Source of the DNA: VRUE01 sp963742535
GTDB lineage: Bacteria > Actinomycetota > Thermoleophilia > Solirubrobacterales > 70-9
Direction: 5' to 3'
Length of the DNA: 64,000 bases
Assembly: GCA_963742535.1 (NCBI GenBank)
Contig: CAVUMC010000001.1
Coordinates: 62,001 to 126,000, forward strand
Shown: positions 44,813-56,158 of the stretch, in pieces
Numbering within the stretch: position 1 is the stretch's first letter
Layout of the letters: the number at the start of each line of letters is the position of its first letter
Position numbers and translations under genes: made by a program
The notes under the pieces: model-generated
What the model was told of the DNA's origin: nothing
The model's database searches: none
The model's input: only the letters and a program-made list of their open reading frames with translations

Positions 44813-45664
44813 GGACTGCCCTCTCGATCTGCTCGGGCCTGAGTACCGGACCGTCGACGCAAAGCCTTAAATAGCCGCCGCCAGGCTTGGGCACGGCGCA
44901 GCCAAAGCAGGCTCCGTATCCACATGCCATCGGTGACTCCAGGGCCAGCTCGCAGGGAACACCTGCCTCGGTGCAGAGCGCGCCGACCGCATCGAGCATC
45001 TGCGGCGGACCGCAGGAGTAGACGGCGGCGGAGCCCGCGTCATCCCCTTCCAGCATCGCGGCGAGCAGCTCGGTGACGTAGCCGTGGTGACCACGGTGAC
45101 CGTCGTCGCTGGCGAGGCGCACCTCGCAGCAGGCGAAGAGGTCATCAAGGCCACCGGAATGGGTTTCGTCCCGGAAGCCGAGCAAGACCCGAGTGGGAAT
45201 GTTGCGCTCGCCGAAGCGCCGCCGCAGTAGCGCCAGCGGCGCGATCCCGATCCCCCCTCCGACCAAAATCGCCCCGCTCGGCCGAACTGCATCAGATTTC
45301 CGGTCTGCCAGGCTGGAAATTTGATGCAGTTCGCGGGGGGTGCTGAAGGAGTTGCCGAGTGGGCCGTTGACCCAGACGCGCTCGCCGGGCGCAAGCTCGC
45401 AGAGGCGATCGGTGCCGGGGCCGATTCCCTCGATCAGGAAGTCGAGACGGACGCTGTTTGCCGCCGGCCCGCACTCGGCGACAGAGAGAGCGCGGGGTAG
45501 GAACGGGCGCCCGCCGCTCTGCTCCCAATGGCCCTCCGTAGCCAGCATGTAGAACTGACCCGACTGGGGCTCCGGCCCGTCGGGGTCGAGCAGGGAGAAA
45601 AGGTGGTAGCCGCCCGAGGCGCGGCTCTCAGAGACCTCACAGGGCCTGCGGCCGAAGGACGCCG

Positions 45665-45668
<4 letters not shown>
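44805..45668 (-). CDS. pyrK: dihydroorotate dehydrogenase electron-transfer subunit, with a translated palindrome
   Basis: The 287-residue protein has an FAD-binding domain, the NAD-binding GAILVGGGIGIAPL, and a C-terminal 2Fe-2S site (ACGYGACFGC and a last Cys in LRLCVDG). It passes electrons from PyrD to NAD. Between GPLGNSFSTP and SGAILVGG, where homologues have a very short loop, there are about 17 extra residues. They are encoded by a 51-nt palindrome (45283-45333), exactly 17 codons. The start overlaps the carB stop (ATGA). Confidence 0.92.
45283..45333. repeat. 51-nt palindromic element inside pyrK
   Basis: A perfect 12-bp outer stem (45283-45294 with 45322-45333), one mismatched pair, and a 6-bp inner stem surround a 13-nt loop. 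The element is a multiple of three, is translated in frame, and sits in a surface loop between the FAD- and NAD-binding parts of PyrK. Confidence 0.8.
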
Positions 45669-48764
<3,096 letters not shown>

Positions 48765-48772
<8 letters not shown>

Positions 48773-49883
48773 TGGCAAGCTCCAGGAAGGCGTCGAAGAG
48801 GTGACGGGCGTCGTGCGGTCCAGGGCCGGCCTCGGGGTGGTACTGAACGGTCGCCGCAGCGACCTCCTTCAGCACCAGGCCCTCGACCGTGCGGTCATAG
48901 AGGTTGAGGTGGGAGAGCTCGGCAGCGCCGAAGTCGGTCTCCCAGCGCACCGGCTCGTCGGCCTCGATCCGCGGCTCGCCGCCGGGTCCCTGCACGGCGA
49001 AACCGTGGTTCTGCGAGGTGATGTCGATCCTTCCCGTCGCCAGCTCCTTGACCGGGTGGTTGGCGCCGCGGTGGCCGAAGGGCAGCTTGAAGGTCTCGAG
49101 GCCGACGGCGCGGCAGAGCAGCTGGTGGCCGAGGCAGATGCCGAAGAGCGGCTTCTGGCCGACCAGCTCGCGCACCGTGTCGACGACGTAGCCGAGTGCG
49201 GCGGGATCACCGGGGCCGTTGGCGAGGAAGACGACGTCGGGTTCCTCGGCGAGCACTTGCTCGGCGCTCGAGCCGCAGGGCAGCAGCGTCAGCTTGCAGT
49301 TGCGCTCGCGCAACTGGCGCACGATGTTGAGCTTGATCCCGGTGTCGATCCCGACCACGTGCGGGCCGTCACCGCCCTCGAAACGGACGGGCTCGGCCGG
49401 CGTCACCGTGCGGGCCAGGTCGGCGCCGTCCATCGAGGGCTCGGCGGCGACCCGTTCGCGCGCCTCGGCCTCCGAGGTGCCGGCCGGGAAGATGCCACCG
49501 CGCATCGCGCCGCGGTCGCGGATGTGGCGGACCACCGCGCGCGTGTCGACGCCGCCGATCCCCGGCACGCCGCAATCGGTCAACCAGTCGAGCCAGCCGC
49601 CCTCGGCGGTGGCGACGTCCTCGCCGTTCTTGGGGTCGCGCATGATGACGCCGCGGGCGTGGGCACGATCGGACTCCATCGCGGCGGCGGAGACCCCGTA
49701 GTTGCCGATCAGCGGGTAGGTGAAGACGATGATCTGCCCGGCGTAAGAGGGATCTGTGACCGACTCCTGATAGCCGGTCATCGCCGTGTTGAAGACGACC
49801 TCGCCGGTCACCGGGCCCTCGGCGCCACAGGGCACGCCGTCGAAGCGCGCCCCGTCCTCGAGCAGCAGGAAGCCTTCGTTCAC
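48765..49883 (-). CDS. carA: carbamoyl-phosphate synthase small subunit
   Basis: The 372-residue glutaminase has an N-terminal CPSase_sm domain (GVPCGAEGPVTGEVVFNT) and a class I amidotransferase domain with nucleophile Cys in FGICLGHQLL (about 252). HHP-type residues appear in YHPEAGPGPHD near the end. It supplies ammonia to CarB. The GTG start overlaps the pyrC stop (GTGA), which fixes it at 49883. Confidence 0.97.
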
Positions 49884-51226
49884 GCCGCCACCCCCATGCT
49901 GAAGCTGCGCAGGCGATAGGCGACCTGACCGCCGGCCAGGGTCATCAGCACCCGTCCGGTCAGCTCCTCGCCGTCGCACCAGGAGTTGGAGGAGCGGCTC
50001 TCGTAGCCGTCCTCGCCGACGGTCCACTGGGCGGAGAGATCACAAAGGGCGATATTGGCCTCGCTGTCGGGGGTGAGGGAGGGACGCTCGACCTCGAAGA
50101 AGCCGACGGCGACGCTGAGGCGGTCGACCAGCAGACTGAGCTCAATCGTGCCTGGCATAACGAGGTGGGTGTGGAGGGCGGCAAAAGCCGTCTCCAGGCC
50201 GGTCACGCCCATCGCCGCCTGCTCATAAGGAACCTCCTTTTCCTCCGGCGCGTGCGGAGCGTGGTCGGTGGCGATGCAGTCGATCGTGCCGTCGCGCAGT
50301 CCCTCAATCAGCGCCTGGCGGTCGGTCTCGGTGCGCAGCGGTGGGTTCATCTTGAAGCGGTGCGGGTCGAGCGAGCGCACTTCCTCGTCAGTGAGGCAGA
50401 GGTGGTGTGGCGAGGCCTCGCAGGTGATCTGCACGCCGGCGGCCTTGGCGTCGCGGACGGCCTCGACCGACTCAGCGGCGGAAAGGTGCTGAACGTGGAT
50501 CCGTCCCTCCTCGTAGCCGGCGATCGCGGCGTCGCGGGCAATCATCGTCGACTCCGAGATCGAGGGCACTCCGTCGAGGCCGAGCGCCGCCGAGACAGCG
50601 CCCTCGTGCATCACTCCGGCGCCGGAGAGCTCCGGATCCTCCTCGTGGAGGGCAATCGTGCCGCCGCAGAGGCGCTGGTACTGGAGGGCGCGACGCATGA
50701 TGCTGGCACTGCGGATCGGCAGGCCGTCGTCGCTGAAACCAGCGGCGCCGGCGGCGCGCAAAGAAGCCATCTCAGTCAGCTCCTCACCCTGCATGGCGCG
50801 GGTGACGGTGGCGAGAAAGCCGACCTTGACCGCGGCAGCGGCGCGAGCGTCGGCGAGCAGGGCCTCGACGTCGGCCGGCTCGGAGACGGGCGGTTCGGTG
50901 TTGGCCATCGCGAGGATGCCGCAGAAGCCACCGGCCGCGGCGGAGCGTGCCCCGGTCTCGATGTCCTCCTTGTGTTCCTGGCCCGGCGTGCGCAGGTGGA
51001 CGTGCGGATCGAAGAAGGCGGGGAAGGCGTGCAGTCCTTCGGCCTCGACCACCTCCAAATCGCCGGCGTCGACGCTGCCGGGCGCAGCCAGCTCGGCGAT
51101 CTTGCCGTCGCGGACGACGACATCGTGGCGGGCGTCGATGCCTGCCGCCGGATCGAGGACCGAGGCGCCGCGCAGGATCAGGTTCGCGCCCTCTCCGGCG
51201 CGCATCTCGAGCTTGGTCTTACTCAC
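49880..51226 (-). CDS. pyrC: dihydroorotase
   Basis: This 448-residue amidohydrolase-fold enzyme has the metal HxH in FFDPHVHLRTPGQEHKED (about 57-74), TVGEDG near the end, and CIATDHAPHAPEEK (about 313-326) carrying the catalytic Asp. It closes carbamoyl aspartate to dihydroorotate. The start overlaps the pyrB stop (GTGA). Confidence 0.96.
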   Translation of the reverse strand: MSKTKLEMRAGEGANLILRGASVLDPAAGIDARHDVVVRDGKIAELAAPGSVDAGDLEVVEAEGLHAFPAFFDPHVHLRTPGQEHKEDIETGARSAAAGGFCGILAMANTEPPVSEPADVEALLADARAAAAVKVGFLATVTRAMQGEELTEMASLRAAGAAGFSDDGLPIRSASIMRRALQYQRLCGGTIALHEEDPELSGAGVMHEGAVSAALGLDGVPSISESTMIARDAAIAGYEEGRIHVQHLSAAESVEAVRDAKAAGVQITCEASPHHLCLTDEEVRSLDPHRFKMNPPLRTETDRQALIEGLRDGTIDCIATDHAPHAPEEKEVPYEQAAMGVTGLETAFAALHTHLVMPGTIELSLLVDRLSVAVGFFEVERPSLTPDSEANIALCDLSAQWTVGEDGYESRSSNSWCDGEELTGRVLMTLAGGQVAYRLRSFSMGVAA

Positions 51227-52179
51227 GCTGGTTGTCCGATCGGGGTTGCGCGGCCATTGCCGAGAGCAGGTGCGGGCTCTTCGTCGCCGGCGGCGAGCAG
51301 CTCGTAGAGGATCGCCATGCGGACGACGAGGCCGGCGGCGACCTGCTCGGCGATCAGCGACTGCGGCGAGTCAATCACCTCGCCGGAGAGCTCGACCCCG
51401 CGATTGACCGGCCCCGGGTGCATCAGCAGCTGCTTGCGGCCGAGGCGGCGCGAGTTGATCTGAAAGTGGGCGGCGTACTCGCGCAGCGAGGGGACGAAGC
51501 TCTCCTGCATGCGCTCGTGCTGGAGGCGCAGGGTGTAGATGACGTCGGCCTCCCCCATTCCCTCGAGTGAGTAAGTGACGGCGCAGCCGAGCTGCTCGAG
51601 GCCGCGCGGGATCAGGGCCGGCGGCCCGCAGACGGTCAGCTCGGCGCCCATCGCCTTGAAGGCGATCAAGTTGGAGCGGGCGACGCGGCTGTGCAGGACA
51701 TCGCCGACGATCCAGATCCGCTTGCCCTCGAGCGAGCCGAGGCGGCGGCGCAGGGTGTAGACGTCGAGCAGTGCCTGGCTCGGGTGCTCGTGCTTGCCGT
51801 CGCCGGCGTTGACGACGGAGGCGTCGGCCCATTCGGCGACCAGCTGGGCGGCGCCGGCGTAGGGGTGGCGGAGGACGATCGCCGCCGGGTCGTAGGCGGA
51901 GAGCGTCGCCACCGTGTCCTTCAGCGACTCGCCCTTGTCGACCGAGGAACCCGAGGCCTTGACCGAGACGAGGTCGGCGGAGAGCCGCTTGGCGGCGAGC
52001 TCGAAAGAGGCGCTGGTGCGGGTGCTCGCCTCGTAGAAGAGGGTGACCACGGTGCGCCCGCGCAGGGTCGGCACCTTCTTGATGTCGCGGCGGCCGACCT
52101 CGGCGAAGCTCTCAGCCCGGTCGAGGATCGCCTCGATCTCGGCTTTGGAGAGCTGCTCGATCGAAAGCAGGTGCTTCAT
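51223..52179 (-). CDS. pyrB: aspartate carbamoyltransferase catalytic subunit
   Basis: The 318-residue enzyme has the carbamoyl-phosphate motif YEASTRTSASFE (about 49-60), KASGSSVDKGESLKDT, HPSQALLDVYT, and HPGPVNRGVEL. It transfers carbamoyl to aspartate. No regulatory pyrI is present, as in other Gram-positive pyr operons. The ATG overlaps the pyrR stop by four bases. Confidence 0.97.
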   Translation of the reverse strand: MKHLLSIEQLSKAEIEAILDRAESFAEVGRRDIKKVPTLRGRTVVTLFYEASTRTSASFELAAKRLSADLVSVKASGSSVDKGESLKDTVATLSAYDPAAIVLRHPYAGAAQLVAEWADASVVNAGDGKHEHPSQALLDVYTLRRRLGSLEGKRIWIVGDVLHSRVARSNLIAFKAMGAELTVCGPPALIPRGLEQLGCAVTYSLEGMGEADVIYTLRLQHERMQESFVPSLREYAAHFQINSRRLGRKQLLMHPGPVNRGVELSGEVIDSPQSLIAEQVAAGLVVRMAILYELLAAGDEEPAPALGNGRATPIGQPA

Positions 52180-52730
52180 GCCGTCACCTCGCTCAGTTGG
52201 GAGATCGTTACCTCGTCGGCGCCGTCGGCCTCGGCGAGGCGGACGTTGACCCGCTCCTCGCGCGCCGTCGGCAGGTTCTTGCCGACGTAGTCGGGACGGA
52301 TCGGCAGCTCGCGGTGGCCGCGATCGCAGAGCACTGCGAGCTGCACCCGGCGCGGGCGGCCGTAATCGAAGAGGGCGTCGATTGCGGCCCGCACTGTGCG
52401 CCCGGTGAAGAGCACGTCATCGACGAGGACGACCGTCTTCTCGCTCGGATCGAAATCGATGTGCGAGGCGTGCACGACCGGCTGCGCGCTGGGCGACTTC
52501 GCGCCAACGTCGTCGCGGTAAAAGGAGATGTCGAGGTCGCCGATCGGCAGCTCGGTCCCGGTCAGCTCGGTGAGGAGCGCGTGCAGGCGACGGGCGAGCA
52601 GGGCACCGCGGGTGTGGATCCCGACGATCGCGAGGCCGTCCGGATCCGGATTCTTCTCGGCGATCTCGTGCGCGATCCGCCGCAGCGTCCGCGTCAAGTC
52701 GTCGTGCTCAAGCACGACCTTCTCGTTCAC
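52176..52730 (-). CDS. pyrR: pyr operon regulator / uracil phosphoribosyltransferase PyrR
   Basis: The 184-residue protein has the PRPP loop VVLVDDVLFTGRTVRAA (about 100-116) and the basic patch LTRTLRRIAHEI near the start. PyrR binds pyr mRNA in a UMP-dependent way and usually has weak uracil phosphoribosyltransferase activity. I placed the start at the GTG at 52730 because an AAGGAG site lies 10 nt upstream and PyrR proteins begin close to this point. It heads the pyrR-pyrB-pyrC-carA-carB-pyrK-pyrD operon. Confidence 0.94.
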   Translation of the reverse strand: MNEKVVLEHDDLTRTLRRIAHEIAEKNPDPDGLAIVGIHTRGALLARRLHALLTELTGTELPIGDLDISFYRDDVGAKSPSAQPVVHASHIDFDPSEKTVVLVDDVLFTGRTVRAAIDALFDYGRPRRVQLAVLCDRGHRELPIRPDYVGKNLPTAREERVNVRLAEADGADEVTISQLSEVTA

Positions 52731-52740
52731 TTCGCTCTTG

Positions 52741-52772
52741 CTCCTTCTCGGCCTCACAGGACCGCGATTAAA
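52741..52772 (-). promoter_or_regulatory. PyrR-binding site in the pyr leader
   Basis: The leader contains GGTCCTGTGAGGCCGAGAAG followed by GAGC. It closely resembles the conserved PyrR-binding loop (CCTGTGAGGC followed by AAGG) of actinobacterial pyr leaders. The AAGGAG at its end is the pyrR ribosome site. PyrR binding would therefore hide the site and repress translation of the operon, as described for mycobacteria. Confidence 0.7.
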
Positions 52773-52782
52773 GGACGGCGCC

Positions 52783-52788
52783 AATGTA
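52783..52788 (-). promoter_or_regulatory. -10 element of the pyr operon promoter
   Basis: TACATT lies 52 nt upstream of the pyrR GTG and would give a leader of about 46 nt that contains the PyrR-binding loop. Confidence 0.5.
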
Positions 52789-52799
52789 GCAGCAGGGGC

Positions 52800-52867
52800 G
52801 GCGAGTCCGGATAGGTCTCAACCGAGCCTCCCCGCTGTTGCGAGGGCGAGACCTATCCGGACTCGCC
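52800..52867 (-). repeat. long hairpin with conserved tip, copy B
   Basis: A perfect 20-bp stem (52800-52819 with 52848-52867) encloses a 28-nt loop. Read in the direction of rnz it carries GCAACAGCGGGGAGGCTC, the same 18 nt as in the hairpin at 9538-9603. The stem begins inside the last codons of rnz and supplies its TAG stop. No T-tract follows. The distal arm adjoins the pyr promoter. Confidence 0.85.
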
Positions 52868-53827
52868 GTTCTCCCGGGTTCCGTTGCCGCGAGCTCCGTT
52901 CGGGATCAGCTTGGGATCGCCGCGCTCGGGGAAGGGGATTTCGATCAGGTCGAAGTCTTTGGGGGCGACGCAGTGCTCGAAGACGTCTTCGGCCTCTTCC
53001 AGCACGGTGCCGACGTGGTAGCGCGAGGAGATGTGGACGAGGGCGAGCATTTTGACGTGGGCCTCGCGGGCGACGGAGGCGGCCTGGCCGACCGTCGAGT
53101 GACCGGTGTCGGCGGCGCGCTGCACCTCCTCCTCGGAAAAACTGGCGTCGTGGATCAGCAGGTCAGCGTCAGCAGCGGCGGAGACGGTCGAGTGGCAGGG
53201 CGAGGTGTCGCCGGTGATAGCGACGATGCGGCCGGGCCGGGACTCGCCCATCACCTCGCTCGGTCGCACCGGACCATCGCTGCCCGGAACCTCCTCCCCG
53301 CGCTGTAGCGCCGCGAAGGCCGGGCCTTCGGCGACCCCAAGTCGCTTCGCCACCTCTGGGTCGAAGCGCCCCGGTCGCTCTTCCTCGACCAGGACATAGC
53401 CGTTGGCACGCACGCTGTGCTCAACCGCGAAGGCCTGCACCTCGGCGCCGTCGTGCCGAACCGCTTCCCCAGGGTCGATTTCGACCAGGTCGATGCTGTA
53501 GTCAGTGCGCCCGATCAAGCGTCCGAGGGTCTTGAAGAGATCACGCAAGCCCCGCGGTCCAAAGATCGTCAGCGGCTCCTCGCGAGCGGTCAGGTCGTAA
53601 GTCTTGAGCAGGCCCGGCAGGCCAAGAATGTGATCGGCGTGGAAGTGCGTGAGGTAGATCTCATTGACCTGGGCCAGCCCGAACGAGCGCTGCAGCTGCC
53701 GCTGTGTCCCTTCGCCGCAGTCGAACATCAGCCGCTGCCCACCGCGGACCAGCATCACGCTCGCGGTCGAGCGCCGCGCCGAGGGCACCGACCCACCGGT
53801 GCCAAGGAATACCGCCGAGAGATCCAT
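52853..53827 (-). CDS. rnz: ribonuclease Z
   Basis: The 324-residue MBL-fold tRNA 3' endonuclease begins DLSAVFLGTGGSVPSARR. It has FDCGEGTQRQL, the metal motif THFHADHILGLPG (about 63-75), ITGDTSPC with the bridging Asp, and LVHISSRY. It removes 3' trailers from tRNAs; encoded CCA is absent from the nearby tRNA-Arg gene. The last residues and stop lie within a hairpin arm. I chose the ATG at 53827; TAAGCT (on the stop of the upstream gene) is 11 nt before it. Confidence 0.94.
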   Translation of the reverse strand: MDLSAVFLGTGGSVPSARRSTASVMLVRGGQRLMFDCGEGTQRQLQRSFGLAQVNEIYLTHFHADHILGLPGLLKTYDLTAREEPLTIFGPRGLRDLFKTLGRLIGRTDYSIDLVEIDPGEAVRHDGAEVQAFAVEHSVRANGYVLVEEERPGRFDPEVAKRLGVAEGPAFAALQRGEEVPGSDGPVRPSEVMGESRPGRIVAITGDTSPCHSTVSAAADADLLIHDASFSEEEVQRAADTGHSTVGQAASVAREAHVKMLALVHISSRYHVGTVLEEAEDVFEHCVAPKDFDLIEIPFPERGDPKLIPNGARGNGTRENGESG

Positions 53828-53841
53828 GCGAGCCTGCGAGC

Positions 53842-54315
53842 TTAGGCGACTTGCAGAGCTAGTCCTCGACTCTCTGCCTCTGCCCTCCTGCAAAGCGCCC
53901 GAAGAGACTCATCCGTCCAGCGCTGAATCTCATAGTCAGCGGCCATTCGAACGCGTTTGCGCTGATTGTTGAGAGCCGGCTTCAGCCGTAGTTGAACGGC
54001 AAGGCCAGCTACCTCTTCCACGGGAACTAGATAGACGGTGTCGGTGGGAGGAAAATGGACCCCAAAAGAATCGGCGAGCCCGGTGTAGCGCCTGGGCCCT
54101 CGACCGTGATCCGTTGAGCGGCTGTTGAATCCAACGCACCCGCCCACAAGCCGCGCCGTCTTGCATTGGACTCGGAGAAAATGCCGAGAACCTAGATCGA
54201 CGAGAAGATCAAAGGGATGCCCGTCGCCGAACGGAAGCAAGACCCCCAGGCCCCGCTTCACGAAGGAGTGGAGAACGGCTCCCTCGGTCGCAGTTCCCTT
54301 CATTGCGGTGTTCAT
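53842..54315 (-). CDS. PD-(D/E)XK endonuclease-like protein, group I intron-associated type
   Basis: The 157-residue protein resembles the group I intron-associated PD-(D/E)XK family. It has an N-terminal helix with KGTATEGAVLHSFVKRG, then PFDLLVDLGSRHFLRVQCKTA (about 34-54) with an Asp and a Gln-x-Lys in the positions of the D...QxK active site. An HFPPTDTVYLVPVEEV strand pair follows, then a basic C-terminal part. Such enzymes are homing endonucleases of tRNA introns (I-Ssp6803I type). Here it lies 82 bp from a tRNA gene that has no intron. Its codons are less GC-rich than neighbours, suggesting transfer. Confidence 0.75.
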   Translation of the reverse strand: MNTAMKGTATEGAVLHSFVKRGLGVLLPFGDGHPFDLLVDLGSRHFLRVQCKTARLVGGCVGFNSRSTDHGRGPRRYTGLADSFGVHFPPTDTVYLVPVEEVAGLAVQLRLKPALNNQRKRVRMAADYEIQRWTDESLRALCRRAEAESRGLALQVA

Positions 54316-54322
54316 AATGCAG

Positions 54323-54328
54323 ACAATA
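54323..54328 (-). promoter_or_regulatory. -10 element of leaderless promoter for the endonuclease-like gene
   Basis: TATTGT lies 7 nt before the ATG at 54315. Confidence 0.5.
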
Positions 54329-54383
54329 CGCTTCCGGCTGGACGCGAAATGACCTCGTAATGTCCTGCGATGTCGACCCCGGA

Positions 54384-54389
54384 TAAGCT
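54384..54389 (+). promoter_or_regulatory. -10 element of the tRNA-Arg gene
   Basis: TAAGCT ends 8 nt before the first base of the tRNA, a spacing at which transcription would begin at or next to the mature 5' end. Confidence 0.45.
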
Positions 54390-54397
54390 GACGGTGG

Positions 54398-54470
54398 GCG
54401 CCCGTAGCTCAGCTGGATAGAGCGTTCGCCTCCGGAGCGAAAGGTCACAGGTTCGAATCCTGTCGGGCGC
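54398..54470 (+). tRNA. tRNA-Arg (anticodon CCG)
   Basis: The 73-nt sequence folds as a cloverleaf. The acceptor GCGCCCG pairs with CGGGCGC, the D stem is GCTC/GAGC, and the anticodon stem TTCGC/GCGAA encloses CTCCGGA with anticodon CCG. The T arm is ACAGG-TTCGAAT-CCTGT. It reads the CGG arginine codon. CCA is not encoded (GTT follows), and no intron is present. It is the only tRNA gene in the window. Confidence 0.97.
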
Positions 54471-54483
54471 GTTTCGTCTTAGC

Positions 54484-55404
54484 TCAGGCGACTTTGATGC
54501 GGGCTCGCCACTCGTCGCGGTCGAACTCGGCGGGAGCGTTCTCGGCGAGAAAGCGTTCGAGCACGGCGATGAAGTGCACGGGCTGCTCGAGCTGGGGCAT
54601 GTGGCCCGCGCCCTCGAAGATCTCCAGCTCACTGCCCGGCAGGGCCGCGTGAGCTTCTTCGCCGTGACGAGCGGGGATGATCGGGTCGCGGGCGCCCCAG
54701 ACGATCAGCATGGGCACCTCTTCGGCGAGGTAGAAGCGGTCGGTGGCGGAGACGCGCTGCCCCTCGGTGCCGACTACCGAGCGCAGGGTCGCCAGAAAGG
54801 CCTTGCGGCGTCCCGGCTCGGAGAGGGAGGCGTAGCCGCGGGCGACCTCGGCGACGTCGGCCGCTGGCTTCATCCCGATCGCCGAGAGACCGCGCCCGAT
54901 CGCGCCGCCGACCTTCTGGCCGGTGCTAGCGGTAGCGGCGATGAAGAGGTCTGCGCCGGGCAGTGCCGCGGCCCGCAGGACGGGGCTGACCTCGAGGCCG
55001 AGGCCGCCACTGGAGACGAGCACAAGGCGATCGACCATCTCGGGGAACTGGTAGGCGAACTGCATCGCGATGCCACCGCCCAGGGAGTGACCCACAAGGG
55101 TCGCCCTGTCATGGCCGAGGACGAGCAATAGGTCACGCAAGCCTGCGGCAAGGTTGCCGAGCGAGTAGTCGCCGGGACCGCCGGCCGAGACGCCATGCCC
55201 GGGCAGGTCAGGCGCGATCACGGTGTGATTGCGCGCCAGCGGCTCGATCACCTCACGCCAGTTCTCGCAGGTCCCCGCCATACCGTGGATCAGCAACAAC
55301 ACCGGACCATCGCCGGCACCAAGGTAGGCGACCTCTCGACCATGCAGGGTCACTGTCTTGACACTGACCCCGGCCGCCCCAGACGGCGTTGCGCTCTCGG
55401 TCAC
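54484..55404 (-). CDS. alpha/beta hydrolase
   Basis: The 306-residue hydrolase has the oxyanion HG in LLLIHGMAGTCENW (about 32-45), DLPGHGVS, and the nucleophile elbow VGHSLGGG (about 101-108). The acid is in WGARDPIIP (about 244-252), with the final His in EGAGHMPQLEQP. It is similar to meta-cleavage hydrolases and haloperoxidase-like esterases. I placed the start at the GTG at 55404, 6 nt after TACCGT; further upstream the frame has no similarity. Confidence 0.87.
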   Translation of the reverse strand: MTESATPSGAAGVSVKTVTLHGREVAYLGAGDGPVLLLIHGMAGTCENWREVIEPLARNHTVIAPDLPGHGVSAGGPGDYSLGNLAAGLRDLLLVLGHDRATLVGHSLGGGIAMQFAYQFPEMVDRLVLVSSGGLGLEVSPVLRAAALPGADLFIAATASTGQKVGGAIGRGLSAIGMKPAADVAEVARGYASLSEPGRRKAFLATLRSVVGTEGQRVSATDRFYLAEEVPMLIVWGARDPIIPARHGEEAHAALPGSELEIFEGAGHMPQLEQPVHFIAVLERFLAENAPAEFDRDEWRARIKVA

Positions 55405-55410
55405 GCCTAA

Positions 55411-55416
55411 ACGGTA
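55411..55416 (-). promoter_or_regulatory. -10 element of leaderless promoter for the hydrolase at 54484
   Basis: TACCGT lies 6 nt before the GTG at 55404. The divergent membrane-protein gene begins 28 bp away. Confidence 0.5.
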
Positions 55417-55431
55417 GCTTGCGGCCCAGCC

Positions 55432-56145
55432 GTGGCAGACGAAAGCAAGATCCGCCCGCCTCGCGGCGCCCTGATCGTGATCGCGATTGGGCTGCTGGCG
55501 ACGGTGGCGGCCGCGGTGCTCGCCAATGAGAACCTGGCGGGATCGGTGGCGACGCTTGAATGGGTCGAAAAGACCCCTTTGCCTGACTCGAAGAAAGCGG
55601 CGATCCCCGGCGGTGGCGAGATGCAGCTGACCGAAGCCGGGATCCGCAGCACCGAACAGAACATCGGCGAATACTCGCTCTTCCGCACCTCGGCGCTGCT
55701 GACGATCTCGCGCGGCGCGGCGATCGGCCACGGCCGGCTGCGCTGTTCGATCCAGGTGCCGAAGCGAACGATCGTCGCCAAGACACACAACAGCCGCGCC
55801 TCCTACCCGCGCTCCAGCGAAGAGCTCTTCGAACAGGACACGCCGGAAACCTCCCTCGTCGAGTTCAGCTCGCACGGCACAGACCTCAGCTCGCTCGAAA
55901 TGAGCGACGTGTTCGGCAGTCGATACACACGGGAGAAGGGCATCGTCGTCGAATGGGCGCCCTTCCAAATCGGTCAACAGGTTTGGAAATACGGGCTGCC
56001 CGCAGGGCGACCGCAGGAAGACTTGACGCTCCCCTTCGCCTCGATCTGGCGCACCACATCCAAACCCGCGGCGAAGATTTCCTGCACGGTTGAGAATTCA
56101 GCCGGCAAGGCCACCGTCAGCACCGCCGGCAAGCTCGCAAGCTAA
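55432..56145 (+). CDS. single-pass membrane protein of unknown function
   Basis: I do not recognise a family. The 237-residue protein has a short basic N-terminus, one transmembrane helix (about 13-31), and a soluble part of about 205 residues, probably extracytoplasmic, containing two Cys (RLRCSIQV and ISCTVENS) that could pair. There is no catalytic motif. The start is a GTG 11 nt after TAGCTT. It converges on the SRAP gene 13 bp downstream. Confidence 0.6.
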   Translation: MADESKIRPPRGALIVIAIGLLATVAAAVLANENLAGSVATLEWVEKTPLPDSKKAAIPGGGEMQLTEAGIRSTEQNIGEYSLFRTSALLTISRGAAIGHGRLRCSIQVPKRTIVAKTHNSRASYPRSSEELFEQDTPETSLVEFSSHGTDLSSLEMSDVFGSRYTREKGIVVEWAPFQIGQQVWKYGLPAGRPQEDLTLPFASIWRTTSKPAAKISCTVENSAGKATVSTAGKLAS

Positions 56146-56158
56146 AAGAGCTTCGCCC

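Noticed and set aside
55405..55977. N-terminal extension of the hydrolase gene at 54484
   Set aside because: The open frame continues upstream, opposite the membrane-protein gene, but shows no hydrolase similarity. The GTG at 55404 has a well-placed -10 element.
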